Below, piece by piece: positions 1 through 7,568 of a stretch of DNA of 64,000 nt (position 1 is its first letter; each line of letters starts with the position of its first letter). Both the position numbers and the translations under genes were made by a program. The notes under the pieces are model-generated. The model was given only the letters and a program-made list of their open reading frames with translations. It was not told the origin of the DNA and did not search any database. This DNA is from Bacillus sp. T33-2 (GTDB taxonomy: Bacteria > Bacillota > Bacilli > Bacillales > Cytobacillaceae), in NCBI RefSeq assembly GCF_002860205.1, contig NZ_PGVB01000010.1, positions 372,001 through 436,000 of the forward strand, in the 5' to 3' direction.

Positions 1-34
1 CCTGTATGACCTTATATAGCTTTTTAATTGATAG

Positions 35-871
35 TTAAGATACGAGCTCAATTTCATTCCCCGTTTCCACCTGCAAAATAGAACATTGATGTTCGAGCAG
101 GTACTTCAACACATCATCCGACTTGGCAGCCTGCACATTCAGTACAAATTGCTGGTTTCCTGTTGCATGTACGGTAATCACGCCAGGTATCACTTTGAAA
201 TCCACCAGCTCAGTGCAGGTAACTTTAATTGACCGGTATAGTTCCCTTTTTGCGGACGACTGATCTGAGACGATTTTTCCCTGTTTTATTTCTATCACCC
301 TGTCAGCAAGACCTGCTACAAGGAGCAGCTCATGCGCAGTAAAAACGATCGTCAATTCCTGCTTTAGTTCTATTAGCTGATTTAAAAGTTCATTCTGTGA
401 TGCGGGATCCAGACCTGTCAATGGTTCATCGAGCAGCAGAAGTTCCGGTTTATGAAGGAGTGCCTGAATAATTCCCGCTTTTTGCTTCGTGCCCTTTGAA
501 CATTGTTTTAGCGGTACATCCAGGTAAGTGGTGATACCGAACATATCTGCATATATGCCTATTTCCTTTATGAGCTCGTTTTCATGCCGCCCGGTCATTT
601 TCCCTAACAGCAGCAAATACTCCCTCAACCTGAACCGGATTTGTTCAGGGAAGCTTTCAGGAACATAAGCGGTTCTGGCTGTCATCCTGTTAATTACACC
701 GTGTGTCGGTTCAAAAATTCCCGCTAGCAGCTTGATTAAGGTACTTTTCCCCGAACCATTGTGGCCGATAACCGTAGTTGCTTCCCCTGTCTTCAGTATT
801 AAATCCAGCCCGCTAATCACTGGATTTCCAGCTAGCAGTTTTGTTACATTTTTCAGTTCTACGGCATTCAC
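35..871 (-). CDS. ABC transporter ATP-binding protein
   Basis: Nucleotide-binding subunit of an ABC transporter; substrate unknown. Seen: Walker A GHNGSGKST near residue 37, a degenerate signature CSKGTKQK in place of LSGGQ, Walker B LLLLDEPLTGLDP, and an H-loop in FTAHE, followed by a roughly 75-residue C-terminal extension with no motif I recognise. An ATG at 889 opens the frame, but it has no ribosome site; the GTG at 871 has AGAGGA eight bases upstream, so I chose it. No permease is in the window; a partner would lie beyond the left edge, downstream of this gene. The divergent neighbour is the SOS-type small gene. The family call is firm, the role open. Confidence 0.85.
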   Translation of the reverse strand: MNAVELKNVTKLLAGNPVISGLDLILKTGEATTVIGHNGSGKSTLIKLLAGIFEPTHGVINRMTARTAYVPESFPEQIRFRLREYLLLLGKMTGRHENELIKEIGIYADMFGITTYLDVPLKQCSKGTKQKAGIIQALLHKPELLLLDEPLTGLDPASQNELLNQLIELKQELTIVFTAHELLLVAGLADRVIEIKQGKIVSDQSSAKRELYRSIKVTCTELVDFKVIPGVITVHATGNQQFVLNVQAAKSDDVLKYLLEHQCSILQVETGNEIELVS

Positions 872-974
872 GTGCAACGTCCTCTGCATTTTTCTTTATT
901 TTACCACTAATTTAGCCTAGTTTCGGTAAATTGCAGAAAAATTTGCCAAATCTTAATGAACAGACTGTAAACAA

Positions 975-1057
975 TTGCACAAAGAACGTTTATTAATAAC
1001 CAGCTGGGTCTTATTAATAAACGAACGAATGTTCCTGAATAGTTGCATAAAGAACGT
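975..1057. repeat. Direct 15-bp repeat and 13-bp inverted repeat in divergent intergenic region
   Basis: TTGCACAAAGAACGT (975-989) recurs as TTGCATAAAGAACGT (1043-1057), one mismatch, 68 bp apart. Between them lies a perfect 13-bp inverted repeat, CGTTTATTAATAA at 987-999 and its complement at 1011-1023, around an 11-bp loop. The right arm abuts the LexA-type box at 1022. The symmetry suggests a protein-binding region shared by the divergent genes. Confidence 0.7.
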
Positions 1058-1077
1058 ATGTTTGCATATAATATAAT
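1022..1077 (+). promoter_or_regulatory. SigA-type promoter with two LexA (SOS) boxes
   Basis: CGAACGAATGTTCC at 1022-1035 matches the Bacillus LexA consensus CGAACRNRYGTTYC at every position. A second site, AGAACGTATGTTTG at 1051-1064, matches 12 of 14. The second box fills the spacer between a -35 TTGCAT (1043-1048) and a -10 TATAAT (1067-1072), spacing 18. A bound repressor would block the promoter. Downstream is the small WYL-like gene. Confidence 0.75.
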
Positions 1078-1104
1078 AAGAAAATGAACAAGGCGGGATC
1101 CATT

Positions 1105-1326
1105 ATGAACGCTCTTTTACGAAGAGCCATCCAAACAAGGCAGCCACTGGAGATGATTTACCTTTCCGGCGGCAACGAAATCACGCAGCGGAAAGTAATT
1201 ATCAAGGAATTAAAGGGCTCGTACGCAAAAGCTTTCTGTTATTTGCGAAATGAAAACAGGCTGTTCAAACTGGACAATATTCTTTCCATCCTGCCCATTA
1301 AGCCTCCACTATATAAATCCAGCTAA
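1105..1326 (+). CDS. Small WYL-like protein under predicted SOS control
   Basis: A 73-residue protein that looks like a stand-alone WYL-type SH3-like fold: an N-terminal basic stretch, then alternating beta-like segments including LEMIYLSG, QRKVIIKEL and AFCYLRNENRLFKLDNI, the last typical of the WYL core. WYL domains often sense single-stranded nucleic acid or nucleotides in DNA-damage and defence regulators; this is family knowledge. The frame opens at ATG 1084, but that lies almost at the expected transcription start; ATG 1105 has AAGGCGGG seven bases upstream and is preferred. The promoter carries two LexA boxes and a terminator follows. Function unknown; the SOS link is inferred from the operator. 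Confidence 0.7.
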   Translation: MNALLRRAIQTRQPLEMIYLSGGNEITQRKVIIKELKGSYAKAFCYLRNENRLFKLDNILSILPIKPPLYKSS

Positions 1327-1337
1327 TGTATCTCATC

Positions 1338-1366
1338 AAGACCGGAATCCGGTCTCTTTTTGTTTG
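1338..1366 (+). terminator. Rho-independent terminator
   Basis: Stem AGACCGG / CCGGTCT with a three-base loop, followed by CTTTTTGTTT. It ends the WYL-like transcript. Confidence 0.8.
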
Positions 1367-1474
1367 CCCCCTCTCGCGGTGATTTATGAGACTTTGATTG
1401 CTTGCCAAGTGTTTAATTAACTTTCAAACAGGATATATATGAAAATATATTAAAATAGCAAACCATGTAAAAGT

Positions 1475-1504
1475 TTGACTAATTTTCAGAAAATATATTA
1501 TAAT
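1475..1504 (+). promoter_or_regulatory. SigA promoter of the glnQHMP operon
   Basis: TTGACT at 1475-1480 and TATAAT at 1499-1504, spacing 18, about 100 bp before glnQ. TGTAAAAGTTTGACT at 1466-1480 resembles only the left half of a TnrA site, so nitrogen control by TnrA (known for B. subtilis glnQ) is possible but not shown. Confidence 0.65.
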
Positions 1505-1559
1505 CAGATATAACATATTTCGTATAATTTACAATTATTAAATATATATTATCTGATTA
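1501..1559. promoter_or_regulatory. Perfect 10-bp inverted repeat overlapping the glnQ -10
   Basis: TAATCAGATA at 1501-1510 pairs with TATCTGATTA at 1550-1559, separated by 39 AT-rich bases; similarity continues inward with TATTT-like sequence. The left arm overlaps the -10 box, so this is a candidate operator rather than only an RNA hairpin. Confidence 0.5.
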
Positions 1560-1608
1560 ATTATTATGCCAAGCATACATATATCTCTCTCATTAAAGGA
1601 GGAAAAGC

Positions 1609-2337
1609 ATGATTGTTTTTGAAAAAGTAAATAAGTATTTTGGGGATTTTCATGTCCTGAAGGATATCAATCTCACCATCAATCAAGGCGAGGTTGTTGT
1701 GGTCGTAGGTCCATCGGGGTCAGGTAAAAGTACGTTGCTCCGCTGCATCAACAGGCTTGAGACGATAACTGATGGCAAGCTGACTGTCAATGATGTCTCA
1801 GTCAATGACAAAAAAACCGATATCAACAAATTAAGGCGCGAAATCGGGATGGTGTTTCAGCACTTTTACTTATATCCTCATAAAACCGTATTGGAAAACA
1901 TCACCCTTGCACCGATCAAAGTTCTCGGCCAATCAGCACAGGAGGCCAAGGAGACGGCAGAATTTTACCTCAAAAAAGTTGGAATTCCTGAAAAAGCCGA
2001 CTCCTATCCTTCACAGCTGTCAGGCGGCCAGCAGCAGCGTGTGGCCATTGCACGGGGGCTGGCGATGAAGCCTGAAATCATGTTGTTTGATGAACCGACC
2101 TCGGCACTCGACCCTGAAATGATCGGTGAGGTGCTGGATGTTATGAAGGCACTCGCCAAAGAAGGCATGACAATGGTCGTTGTCACCCATGAAATGGGAT
2201 TTGCCAAAGAAGTGGCTGACCGCATTGTATTTATTGATCACGGCAGAATCCTGGAAGAAGCGACACCGGCCGAGTTTTTTGCGAACCCGCGTGAAGAAAG
2301 GGCTCGCCTATTCCTCAGCCGTATTTTAAACCATTAA
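1609..2337 (+). CDS. glnQ: Glutamine ABC transporter ATP-binding protein GlnQ
   Basis: ATPase of a polar amino acid uptake system, 242 residues, the same length as B. subtilis GlnQ. Seen: Walker [10 protein letters not shown] near residue 35, Q-loop [10 protein letters not shown], signature LSGGQQQR, Walker [15 protein letters not shown], and H-loop VVTHEMGFA. The start ATG is preceded by AAAGGAGG. It is the first gene of a four-gene operon (ATPase, binding protein, two permeases), the B. subtilis glnQHMP order. Glutamine is inferred from that order; glutamate or another polar amino acid cannot be excluded. Confidence 0.9.
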   Translation: MIVFEKVNKYFGDFHVLKDINLTINQGEVVVVVGPSGSGKSTLLRCINRLETITDGKLTVNDVSVNDKKTDINKLRREIGMVFQHFYLYPHKTVLENITLAPIKVLGQSAQEAKETAEFYLKKVGIPEKADSYPSQLSGGQQQRVAIARGLAMKPEIMLFDEPTSALDPEMIGEVLDVMKALAKEGMTMVVVTHEMGFAKEVADRIVFIDHGRILEEATPAEFFANPREERARLFLSRILNH

Positions 2338-2359
2338 AGATAAGAGGGGAGAAATTAGA

Positions 2360-3184
2360 ATGAAGAAATTTTTGAAAATTGCTTTGGTCTCTGTGTTCGC
2401 TTTGCTGCTTCTCGCTGCCTGTGGCGGCAATGATGAGGAGACAAGCGGCAGCAGCAGTGGCGGAGGCGAAAAAGCTAATGGTGTTATTGACCAAATTAAA
2501 GAGCGTGACAAGATCATTTTTGGAGTTAAGCACGATACCCGCTTATTCGGTTTGAAGAATCCAAGTTCAGGTGAAGTTGAAGGCTTCGATATCGACTTGG
2601 CCAAGCAGCTTGCAAAAGAAATCCTTGGCGATGAAAAGAAAGTTGAGTTCAAAGAGGTTACTTCAAAAACAAGGATTCCTATGCTTAACAATGGCGAAAT
2701 TGATGCCGTTATCGCAACGATGACCATTTCGGAAGAACGGAAGAAAGAAGTAGATTTCACTGATGTCTATTTTGAAGCAGGTCAATCGTTGCTTGTAAAA
2801 AAAGGCAGCAAAATTACAGGAATAGAAGATTTGAAGAAGGGCACTAAGGTATTGGCTGTAAAGGGCTCAACATCGGCGATCAATATCCGTGAAAAAGCGC
2901 CGGAAACAGAAGTACTGGAATTTGAAAATTATGCAGAAGCGTTCACGGCTTTAAAATCCGGTAAAGGGGATGCTTTGACAACTGATGATGCGATCCTTTA
3001 CGGAATGGCCGATGAAGATCCATCTTTCGAGCTGGTTGGCGGCACTTTTACTGAAGAGCCTTACGGAATTGCCGTCAAAAAAGGCAATACCGAACTTGTC
3101 GAAGAGTTAAATAAGGCGCTTAAGGCAGTCCAGGATTCTGGCAAGTATGATGAAATCAAAGATAAATGGATAAAGGAACAATAA
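2360..3184 (+). CDS. glnH: Glutamine-binding lipoprotein GlnH
   Basis: Extracellular solute-binding protein of the polar amino acid family, 274 residues. A short basic N-terminus, a hydrophobic core and the lipobox LLAAC with Cys21 show a lipoprotein anchored to the membrane; a Gly/Ser/Glu-rich linker follows. The two-lobe fold is suggested by IIFGVKHDTRLFG early and by IATMTISEERKKEVDFTD, a classic family stretch, around residues 115-135. It follows glnQ by 22 bp with AGAGGGGAG as ribosome site. It hands substrate to GlnM/GlnP. Confidence 0.9.
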   Translation: MKKFLKIALVSVFALLLLAACGGNDEETSGSSSGGGEKANGVIDQIKERDKIIFGVKHDTRLFGLKNPSSGEVEGFDIDLAKQLAKEILGDEKKVEFKEVTSKTRIPMLNNGEIDAVIATMTISEERKKEVDFTDVYFEAGQSLLVKKGSKITGIEDLKKGTKVLAVKGSTSAINIREKAPETEVLEFENYAEAFTALKSGKGDALTTDDAILYGMADEDPSFELVGGTFTEEPYGIAVKKGNTELVEELNKALKAVQDSGKYDEIKDKWIKEQ

Positions 3185-3204
3185 AAATAATTAGTCTTAT
3201 TTTT

Positions 3205-3230
3205 CAGGATGGGCATTATTGCTCATCCTG
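3205..3230 (+). other. Intra-operon hairpin between glnH and glnM
   Basis: CAGGATGGGC (3205-3214) pairs over ten positions (one G-T) with GCTCATCCTG (3221-3230), loop ATTATT. No T-run follows, so it is not a full terminator. Such stems often stabilise the 3' end of a binding-protein message so that it outnumbers the permease message. Confidence 0.65.
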
Positions 3231-3253
3231 ATTAGTTAAGAGAGGTGGTATCA

Positions 3254-3907
3254 TTGCTGGATTTTTCGATTTTTACAGACAATCTTGACATTTATTTAGA
3301 GGGTTTCAAATACACCATCATTGCAAGCTTGATTGCACTTGTCGCAAGTTTTCTGCTAGGCACGTTGATAGCGGTTATGAGGATTGCACCGATTAAGTGG
3401 CTTAACTGGCTGGGTACAGCCTACGTGGAGTTTGTCCGCAATATTCCTGTACTTATTATTGCCTTCTTTTTTTATTTAGGCTTGCCGACGGTGGGAATAG
3501 AATTTGATGGTTTGACTGCGGGAACGATTGCCCTGACAGTTTATACGGCTGCCTTCATAGCAGAGGCGATCCGCGCAGGAATTTTATCAGTGCCAAAGGG
3601 ACAGATGGAAGCTGCCCGCTCGTCAGGACTGACCTATAATCAGGCGATGGGAATGATTATTCTCCCGCAGGCGATCAAAATTGTAATCCCGCCGCTAGGC
3701 AACCAATTTATCAATCTCGTAAAGAATTCCTCAATTTTAGGCGTCATCGCCGGGCTTGACTTGATGTACCAGGCGGACCTGGTTTCGTCCCGTACGTTTG
3801 TCACGTTTGATGTTTACATATTTGTTGCAATGTTTTATTTGATATTGACCATTCCGTTAAGCCTTGGTGTAGGATATCTTGAAAAACGCCTGGCTAAGAG
3901 TAATTGA
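3254..3907 (+). CDS. glnM: Glutamine ABC transporter permease GlnM
   Basis: Membrane subunit of the HisM/GlnP family, about 217 residues with five or so hydrophobic segments. The cytoplasmic EAA loop that contacts the ATPase is visible as EAARSSGLTYNQAMGMIILPQA. The frame opens at GTG 3245 inside the ribosome site AGAGAGGTGG; the TTG at 3254, eight bases after AGAGG, is the better start and gives LDFSIFTDN as N-terminus. It is paired with GlnP, to which it is related in sequence, suggesting a heterodimeric channel. Confidence 0.88.
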   Translation: MLDFSIFTDNLDIYLEGFKYTIIASLIALVASFLLGTLIAVMRIAPIKWLNWLGTAYVEFVRNIPVLIIAFFFYLGLPTVGIEFDGLTAGTIALTVYTAAFIAEAIRAGILSVPKGQMEAARSSGLTYNQAMGMIILPQAIKIVIPPLGNQFINLVKNSSILGVIAGLDLMYQADLVSSRTFVTFDVYIFVAMFYLILTIPLSLGVGYLEKRLAKSN

Positions 3908-3920
3908 AGGAGGTATAGAT

Positions 3921-4571
3921 ATGGATTTTGCAGGTGCATACTCTCCTGATCATCTTAAGTTTTTGATTGAAGGCTTTGGCGTGACATTAAAGGTTGCGTT
4001 TGTTTCCATTATATTAAGCTTCATTATCGGGGGAGCAATCGGGACATTGCGTTATGCGAAGGTACCCATTGTTTCGAATATTTTGGCTGTCGTAGTTGAA
4101 ACGATCCGGAACCTGCCCTTGCTGCTGATTATTTTCTTCACTTATTTCGCCCTTCCTGAAATCGGCATCAAACTTACCCCGACAGTGGCGGCAATTGCAG
4201 CGCTGACTGTGTTTGAATCAGCGATGCTGTCGGAAATCATCCGCAGCGGCCTGAACTCGATACATAAGGGGCAGACTGAGGCAGCAAGATCATCGGGGCT
4301 AAGTTATGTACAAACGTTGAGATATATTGTCCTGCCCCAGGCACTGCGGCGCATGGTTCCTCCAATTGTGAGCCAGTTTATCTCACTTTTGAAGGATACT
4401 TCCCTGGCAGTTGTCATTGCCCTCCCGGAACTGACACACAATGCCCAGATCATATACGGCCAAAAAGTAAGCTATGTCATTCCAATGCTGCTGATGCTGG
4501 CATTTATGTATTTTATTGTGAACTATGCGCTGTCACTGATTGCCGGACGGCTGGAGGTAAAGAAAGCCTGA
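3921..4571 (+). CDS. glnP: Glutamine ABC transporter permease GlnP
   Basis: Second permease of the operon, 216 residues, with the EAA loop EAARSSGLSYVQTLRYIVLPQA almost repeating that of GlnM. The frame runs back to 3879 inside glnM, but ATG 3921 has AAGGAGG at 3907-3913 and is the clear start. The stop codon lies inside the left arm of the following terminator hairpin. Works with GlnQ, GlnH and GlnM in amino acid uptake. Confidence 0.88.
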   Translation: MDFAGAYSPDHLKFLIEGFGVTLKVAFVSIILSFIIGGAIGTLRYAKVPIVSNILAVVVETIRNLPLLLIIFFTYFALPEIGIKLTPTVAAIAALTVFESAMLSEIIRSGLNSIHKGQTEAARSSGLSYVQTLRYIVLPQALRRMVPPIVSQFISLLKDTSLAVVIALPELTHNAQIIYGQKVSYVIPMLLMLAFMYFIVNYALSLIAGRLEVKKA

Positions 4572-4593
4572 CTCATTATTGAGCCAGGCTTTT
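4560..4593. terminator. Terminator between convergent glnP and dinB-like gene
   Basis: AAAGCCTGACTCA pairs with TGAGCCAGGCTTT with one mismatch and a short loop; TTTT follows on the plus strand. It includes the glnP stop codon. Confidence 0.75.
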
Positions 4594-4595
4594 GA

Positions 4596-5075
4596 TTATG
4601 TATGTAATTGTTGGCCTTCCAGAATGTGTCTTCTCATCGCAATTAACGCCCCCGCATGCAGTCCTTCATGGTATAGAGTCCTTGAAATGACATCACCAAT
4701 CGTTTTAATCCCTGATTCCGACTCTGCCAATAACGGTTCGTCAAGTCGGTACTGAAACGTCTCCTTTAAAAATGGGATCTGCTCCTTAAGAAAGGCCAAA
4801 ATTTCCTCACGTGATGGCGGCTGTTGCATGGCATCCCAGCTTTTTGGGGAAGTTCCATACGCAAAAAAAGCCTCAATCCCCTGTAATGGCATCTCATCCT
4901 CGATTTTGTGATAGAACCACAAATACTGATCCATTAATATATGGCCTGCATTCCAGCGGACTGAATTGTTGAATCCTTCCGGGACGACATCCCATAAGTC
5001 TTCAGGTATTGACTCAAGTATTCCGAGTGTATCTTTTCTTACATCCTCCGCCAGCGTCCAAACTGCGTGTTCCAT
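4596..5075 (-). CDS. DinB-fold (YfiT/DinB superfamily) protein
   Basis: A 159-residue four-helix protein of the DinB superfamily, whose members often bind a metal through three histidines and act as thiol-dependent transferases. Seen: the early motif NAGHILMDQY and the late YHEGLHAGAL, which supply the expected histidines. The frame extends to 5234, but ATG 5075 with GGAGG five bases upstream is the true start; the extension has no ribosome site. It stands alone, convergent with glnP. Exact reaction unknown. Confidence 0.8.
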   Translation of the reverse strand: MEHAVWTLAEDVRKDTLGILESIPEDLWDVVPEGFNNSVRWNAGHILMDQYLWFYHKIEDEMPLQGIEAFFAYGTSPKSWDAMQQPPSREEILAFLKEQIPFLKETFQYRLDEPLLAESESGIKTIGDVISRTLYHEGLHAGALIAMRRHILEGQQLHT

Positions 5076-5221
5076 GATAACCTCCTCGATTATAAAATGA
5101 ATATTCAGTATCTTTCTCCCTATTATATCACTTTTGAAGCCTGAGTGGTGTCCGCATGAGATTTTCATAGTACGGTATGGTAAAATCATGGTGAATAAGA
5201 TGGAGCGGAGGAACAGAGCGG

Positions 5222-5950
5222 ATGGAATATCCAAAAGGAACGATACAGGAAATTTCCCTCAACAGCAGGGAGCTGGCAGAGGAAATCAATCTCTTCGTCT
5301 ATTTGCCGGCCTCCTTTTCAACGTTATACAAATATTCATTTTTAATTGCCCAGGATGGCCGTGATTATTTTCAGCTTGGAAGGATCGGACGAACTGCTGA
5401 TGAACTTTTATATAAACAGGAAATTGAAAATCTCATCATCGTCGGCATTCCCTATAACTCCGTTGAAGACAGGAGAAATAAATACCACCCACGGGGTGAG
5501 CGGAACAAAGAATATATCCACTTCCTCTCCCATGAGTTTCTCCCATTTCTGGACAATGAATTTCCTTCCTATCAAATCGGAATGGGCCGGGCTTTAATTG
5601 GTGACTCTCTTGCGGCTACAGTATCGCTGATGACAGCATTACAATACCCGCACAGTTTTGGCAAAGTTTTGCTGCAATCTCCTTATGTCAATGACGATGT
5701 CCTTCATGCTGTCGACCACTTTGGCAGCCCTTCCCTGCTGAGTATTTACCATGTGGTAGGAAACCAGGAAACCTCAGTGAAAACATCTGGTGGCGTGGAT
5801 CAGGATTTTTTAAGCCCCAATCTGCAGTTGTCAGGTATATTTAAAAGGAAAAATTTCTCCTACATCTTTGATGAATTTGAAGGGAACCATACTTGGACTT
5901 ACTGGCAGCCGGATATAAAACGCGCGCTTAAACGGATGTTTGCAAAATAA
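5222..5950 (+). CDS. yjcH: Alpha/beta-hydrolase, esterase-like YjcH
   Basis: A 242-residue putative esterase of the enterochelin-esterase/esterase D type. The nucleophile elbow is GDSLA with Ser129 and a late histidine sits in EGNHTW near residue 226; an acidic residue for the triad is likely between. No signal peptide, so cytoplasmic. GGAGG lies ten bases before ATG 5222. It precedes yjcG and yjcF in the same direction, as in the inverted B. subtilis yjcH-yjcG-yjcF-yjcE-yjcD segment. Substrate unknown. Confidence 0.8.
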   Translation: MEYPKGTIQEISLNSRELAEEINLFVYLPASFSTLYKYSFLIAQDGRDYFQLGRIGRTADELLYKQEIENLIIVGIPYNSVEDRRNKYHPRGERNKEYIHFLSHEFLPFLDNEFPSYQIGMGRALIGDSLAATVSLMTALQYPHSFGKVLLQSPYVNDDVLHAVDHFGSPSLLSIYHVVGNQETSVKTSGGVDQDFLSPNLQLSGIFKRKNFSYIFDEFEGNHTWTYWQPDIKRALKRMFAK

Positions 5951-5992
5951 ATATACCTTTGTCATGTATGTATATAGTATATTTAGAAAATT

Positions 5993-6001
5993 TGTTATAA
6001 T
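5993..6001 (+). promoter_or_regulatory. Extended -10 promoter of yjcG-yjcF
   Basis: TGTTATAAT is a perfect extended -10 element 70 bp before yjcG; no good -35 is visible, which is usual for this class. Confidence 0.45.
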
Positions 6002-6071
6002 GGAATATAAACTATGAAGACATCAGCTTTGATCCTGCAATACGCTTATTATTTTATATGGAGGTAGCTGC

Positions 6072-6581
6072 ATGAAATATGGGATTGTTATTTTTCCGTC
6101 AAAAAAAATCCAGGATTACGCGAATTCCTTCAGGAAGCGCTACGACCCTCATTATGCTTTAATCCCGCCACATCTGACGCTTAAGGAAGCATTTGAAGCG
6201 ACGGAAGAACAGGTAAAGCTAATATCTGATAAAGTCTATGAGATTGCAAAAACATCCAGCCCCGTCCGGTTAAATGTGTATCGGTTCGGCTCATTCACGC
6301 CCACTAACAATGTCATTTATTTAAAAGTCGAACCGGTTGAGGAGCTGGAAAGGCTTCAGCAGGATTTACAGGATTCATTCGATGGCGAACAGACATACAA
6401 CTTTGTTCCGCACATAACGATTGGGCAAAAGCTATCCGATGATGAACATTCGGATGTCTATGGCTCGCTGAGAATGAAAGAAGTCAAATTTGACGAAACC
6501 GTTGACAGAATCCACCTGCTTTATCAGCTCGAAAATGGATCCTGGACTGTATATGAAACATTTCGCCTTGGAAAGGAATAA
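6072..6581 (+). CDS. yjcG: 2H phosphoesterase (2'-5' RNA ligase-like) YjcG
   Basis: A 169-residue member of the 2H phosphoesterase superfamily. Both defining His-x-Thr motifs are present: PHLTL with His34 and PHITIG near residue 116, spaced as in YjcG of B. subtilis. Family members open cyclic phosphates or ligate RNA with 2'-5' bonds; the substrate of YjcG is not known. ATG 6072 has GGAGG upstream. The stop lies seven bases before the GTG of yjcF, so the two are co-transcribed. Confidence 0.88.
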   Translation: MKYGIVIFPSKKIQDYANSFRKRYDPHYALIPPHLTLKEAFEATEEQVKLISDKVYEIAKTSSPVRLNVYRFGSFTPTNNVIYLKVEPVEELERLQQDLQDSFDGEQTYNFVPHITIGQKLSDDEHSDVYGSLRMKEVKFDETVDRIHLLYQLENGSWTVYETFRLGKE

Positions 6582-6587
6582 TGCAAA

Positions 6588-7013
6588 GTGGAAGTAAAAG
6601 TTGTCAGCAGTGAAAAAGAACTTAATGATGCTTACCTGGTGCGGAAGACCGTCTTTGTAGAAGAGCAAAACGTACCGGAAGAGGAAGAAATCGACCAGCA
6701 TGAAGCTGAGGCCGTTCATTTTGTTTTGTATGACGGATCAAGCCCGGGCGGAGCAGGCCGTTTCCGGGTAATAGACGGCATAGGCAAGGTCGAAAGAATC
6801 TGCGTGTTGAAAGGACAGCGCAATACAGGTGCAGGCAAGGCGTTGATGAACAGAATAGAAGACTATGCGAAAGCCAATGGCATTACTTCATTAAAACTTA
6901 ACGCCCAGACCCAGGCCATTCCTTTTTACGCAAAGCTTGGATATGAAACCGTGTCAGAAGAATTCCTTGATGCAGGAATACCCCACAAAACCATGAAAAA
7001 ATCATTGAAATAA
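6588..7013 (+). CDS. yjcF: GNAT N-acetyltransferase YjcF
   Basis: A 141-residue GNAT acetyltransferase using acetyl-CoA on an unknown amine. Seen: the N-terminal DAYLVRKTVFVEEQNVP, typical of the ElaA/YjcF group, the acetyl-CoA loop around KGQRNTGAGKALM (R/Q-x-x-G-x-G/A), and PFYAKLGYE near the C-terminus. Starts with GTG; AAAGGA sits in the end of yjcG about 11 bases upstream, so translation is probably coupled. Followed by a strong terminator. Confidence 0.85.
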   Translation: MEVKVVSSEKELNDAYLVRKTVFVEEQNVPEEEEIDQHEAEAVHFVLYDGSSPGGAGRFRVIDGIGKVERICVLKGQRNTGAGKALMNRIEDYAKANGITSLKLNAQTQAIPFYAKLGYETVSEEFLDAGIPHKTMKKSLK

Positions 7014-7041
7014 GAAAAGCGCAAGCGCGTTGCCCAGGAGC
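7014..7041 (+). repeat. Fragment of a dispersed Bacillaceae repeat
   Basis: These 28 bases match, at 26 positions, the reverse complement of the right end of the repeat at 9905-10025 (GAAAAGCGxAAGCGC then TTGCCCAGGAGC). Only this end is kept. Confidence 0.7.
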
Positions 7042-7082
7042 AGGACAATGCTCGAAATGGGAAATATGCTTTCCTAATCTTT

Positions 7083-7122
7083 AAGAAAAGCCTCTTGCCG
7101 GAATGGCAGAGGCTTTTCTTGT
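7083..7122. terminator. Bidirectional terminator between yjcF and the YjcE-like gene
   Basis: AAGAAAAGCCTCT (7083-7095) pairs perfectly with AGAGGCTTTTCTT (7108-7120), with an inner GCC/GGC pairing. T-rich flanks on both strands serve both convergent genes. Confidence 0.85.
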
Positions 7123-7130
7123 CCGTCCTT

Positions 7131-7400
7131 TTAGATTGTTTGGCTGAAATTCTTCCCTTTTCCGGTCATTTCGGCGAAAGTTCGCTCAACAATTCTATGG
7201 CTTACTCTTTTTATGGAAGACTTAGGCCGGACAGCACTGTACTGCTGAACAGCCCCAGCCAGGCTTTCCCCTTGCTGCACCGGATCTTGTTTGCGGATGC
7301 TTGTAATCCTTGTTAATGGGAAAGGATCATAGTCGACCCCTGTTTCCCGTTCAGCATATTGCATATACTGATAATTCGTTACCGGAAGAATATACCCCAT
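7131..7400 (-). CDS. Hypothetical protein in the yjcE position
   Basis: An 89-residue protein with no domain I recognise. The N-terminus MGYILPVTNYQYMQYAERE, Tyr/Gln rich, recurs in small Bacillus proteins. It lies between yjcF and yjcD exactly where B. subtilis has yjcE, so it may be its counterpart. The frame opens at 7424, but ATG 7400 follows the purine run AAGGGGGATGAAAGG and is the likelier start. The middle is Gln/Ser rich with basic residues at the end; no signal or membrane segment. Function unknown. Confidence 0.6.
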   Translation of the reverse strand: MGYILPVTNYQYMQYAERETGVDYDPFPLTRITSIRKQDPVQQGESLAGAVQQYSAVRPKSSIKRVSHRIVERTFAEMTGKGKNFSQTI

Positions 7401-7568
7401 TGTCCTTTCATCCCCCTTCAACAATCCATCAAATCTCGGTTACTATATCATTCTTTTTTAATACCCCATTTTTGTCCGTTGATAACCTACTATTTTACCT
7501 TTTTGAAATGCAGGTACTCTGTTATGATAGAAGTTGTCTATTTTCGGCAAAAAAGAGGGTAGTTTTAC

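Noticed and set aside
1466-1482. TnrA site at glnQ
   Set aside because: Only the left half fits TGTNANAWWWTNTNACA; the right half fails at most fixed positions.
2326-2760. 144-codon frame antisense to glnH
   Set aside because: A shadow of the Ser/Gly/Glu-rich lipoprotein gene; Ser/Pro-rich, no motif.
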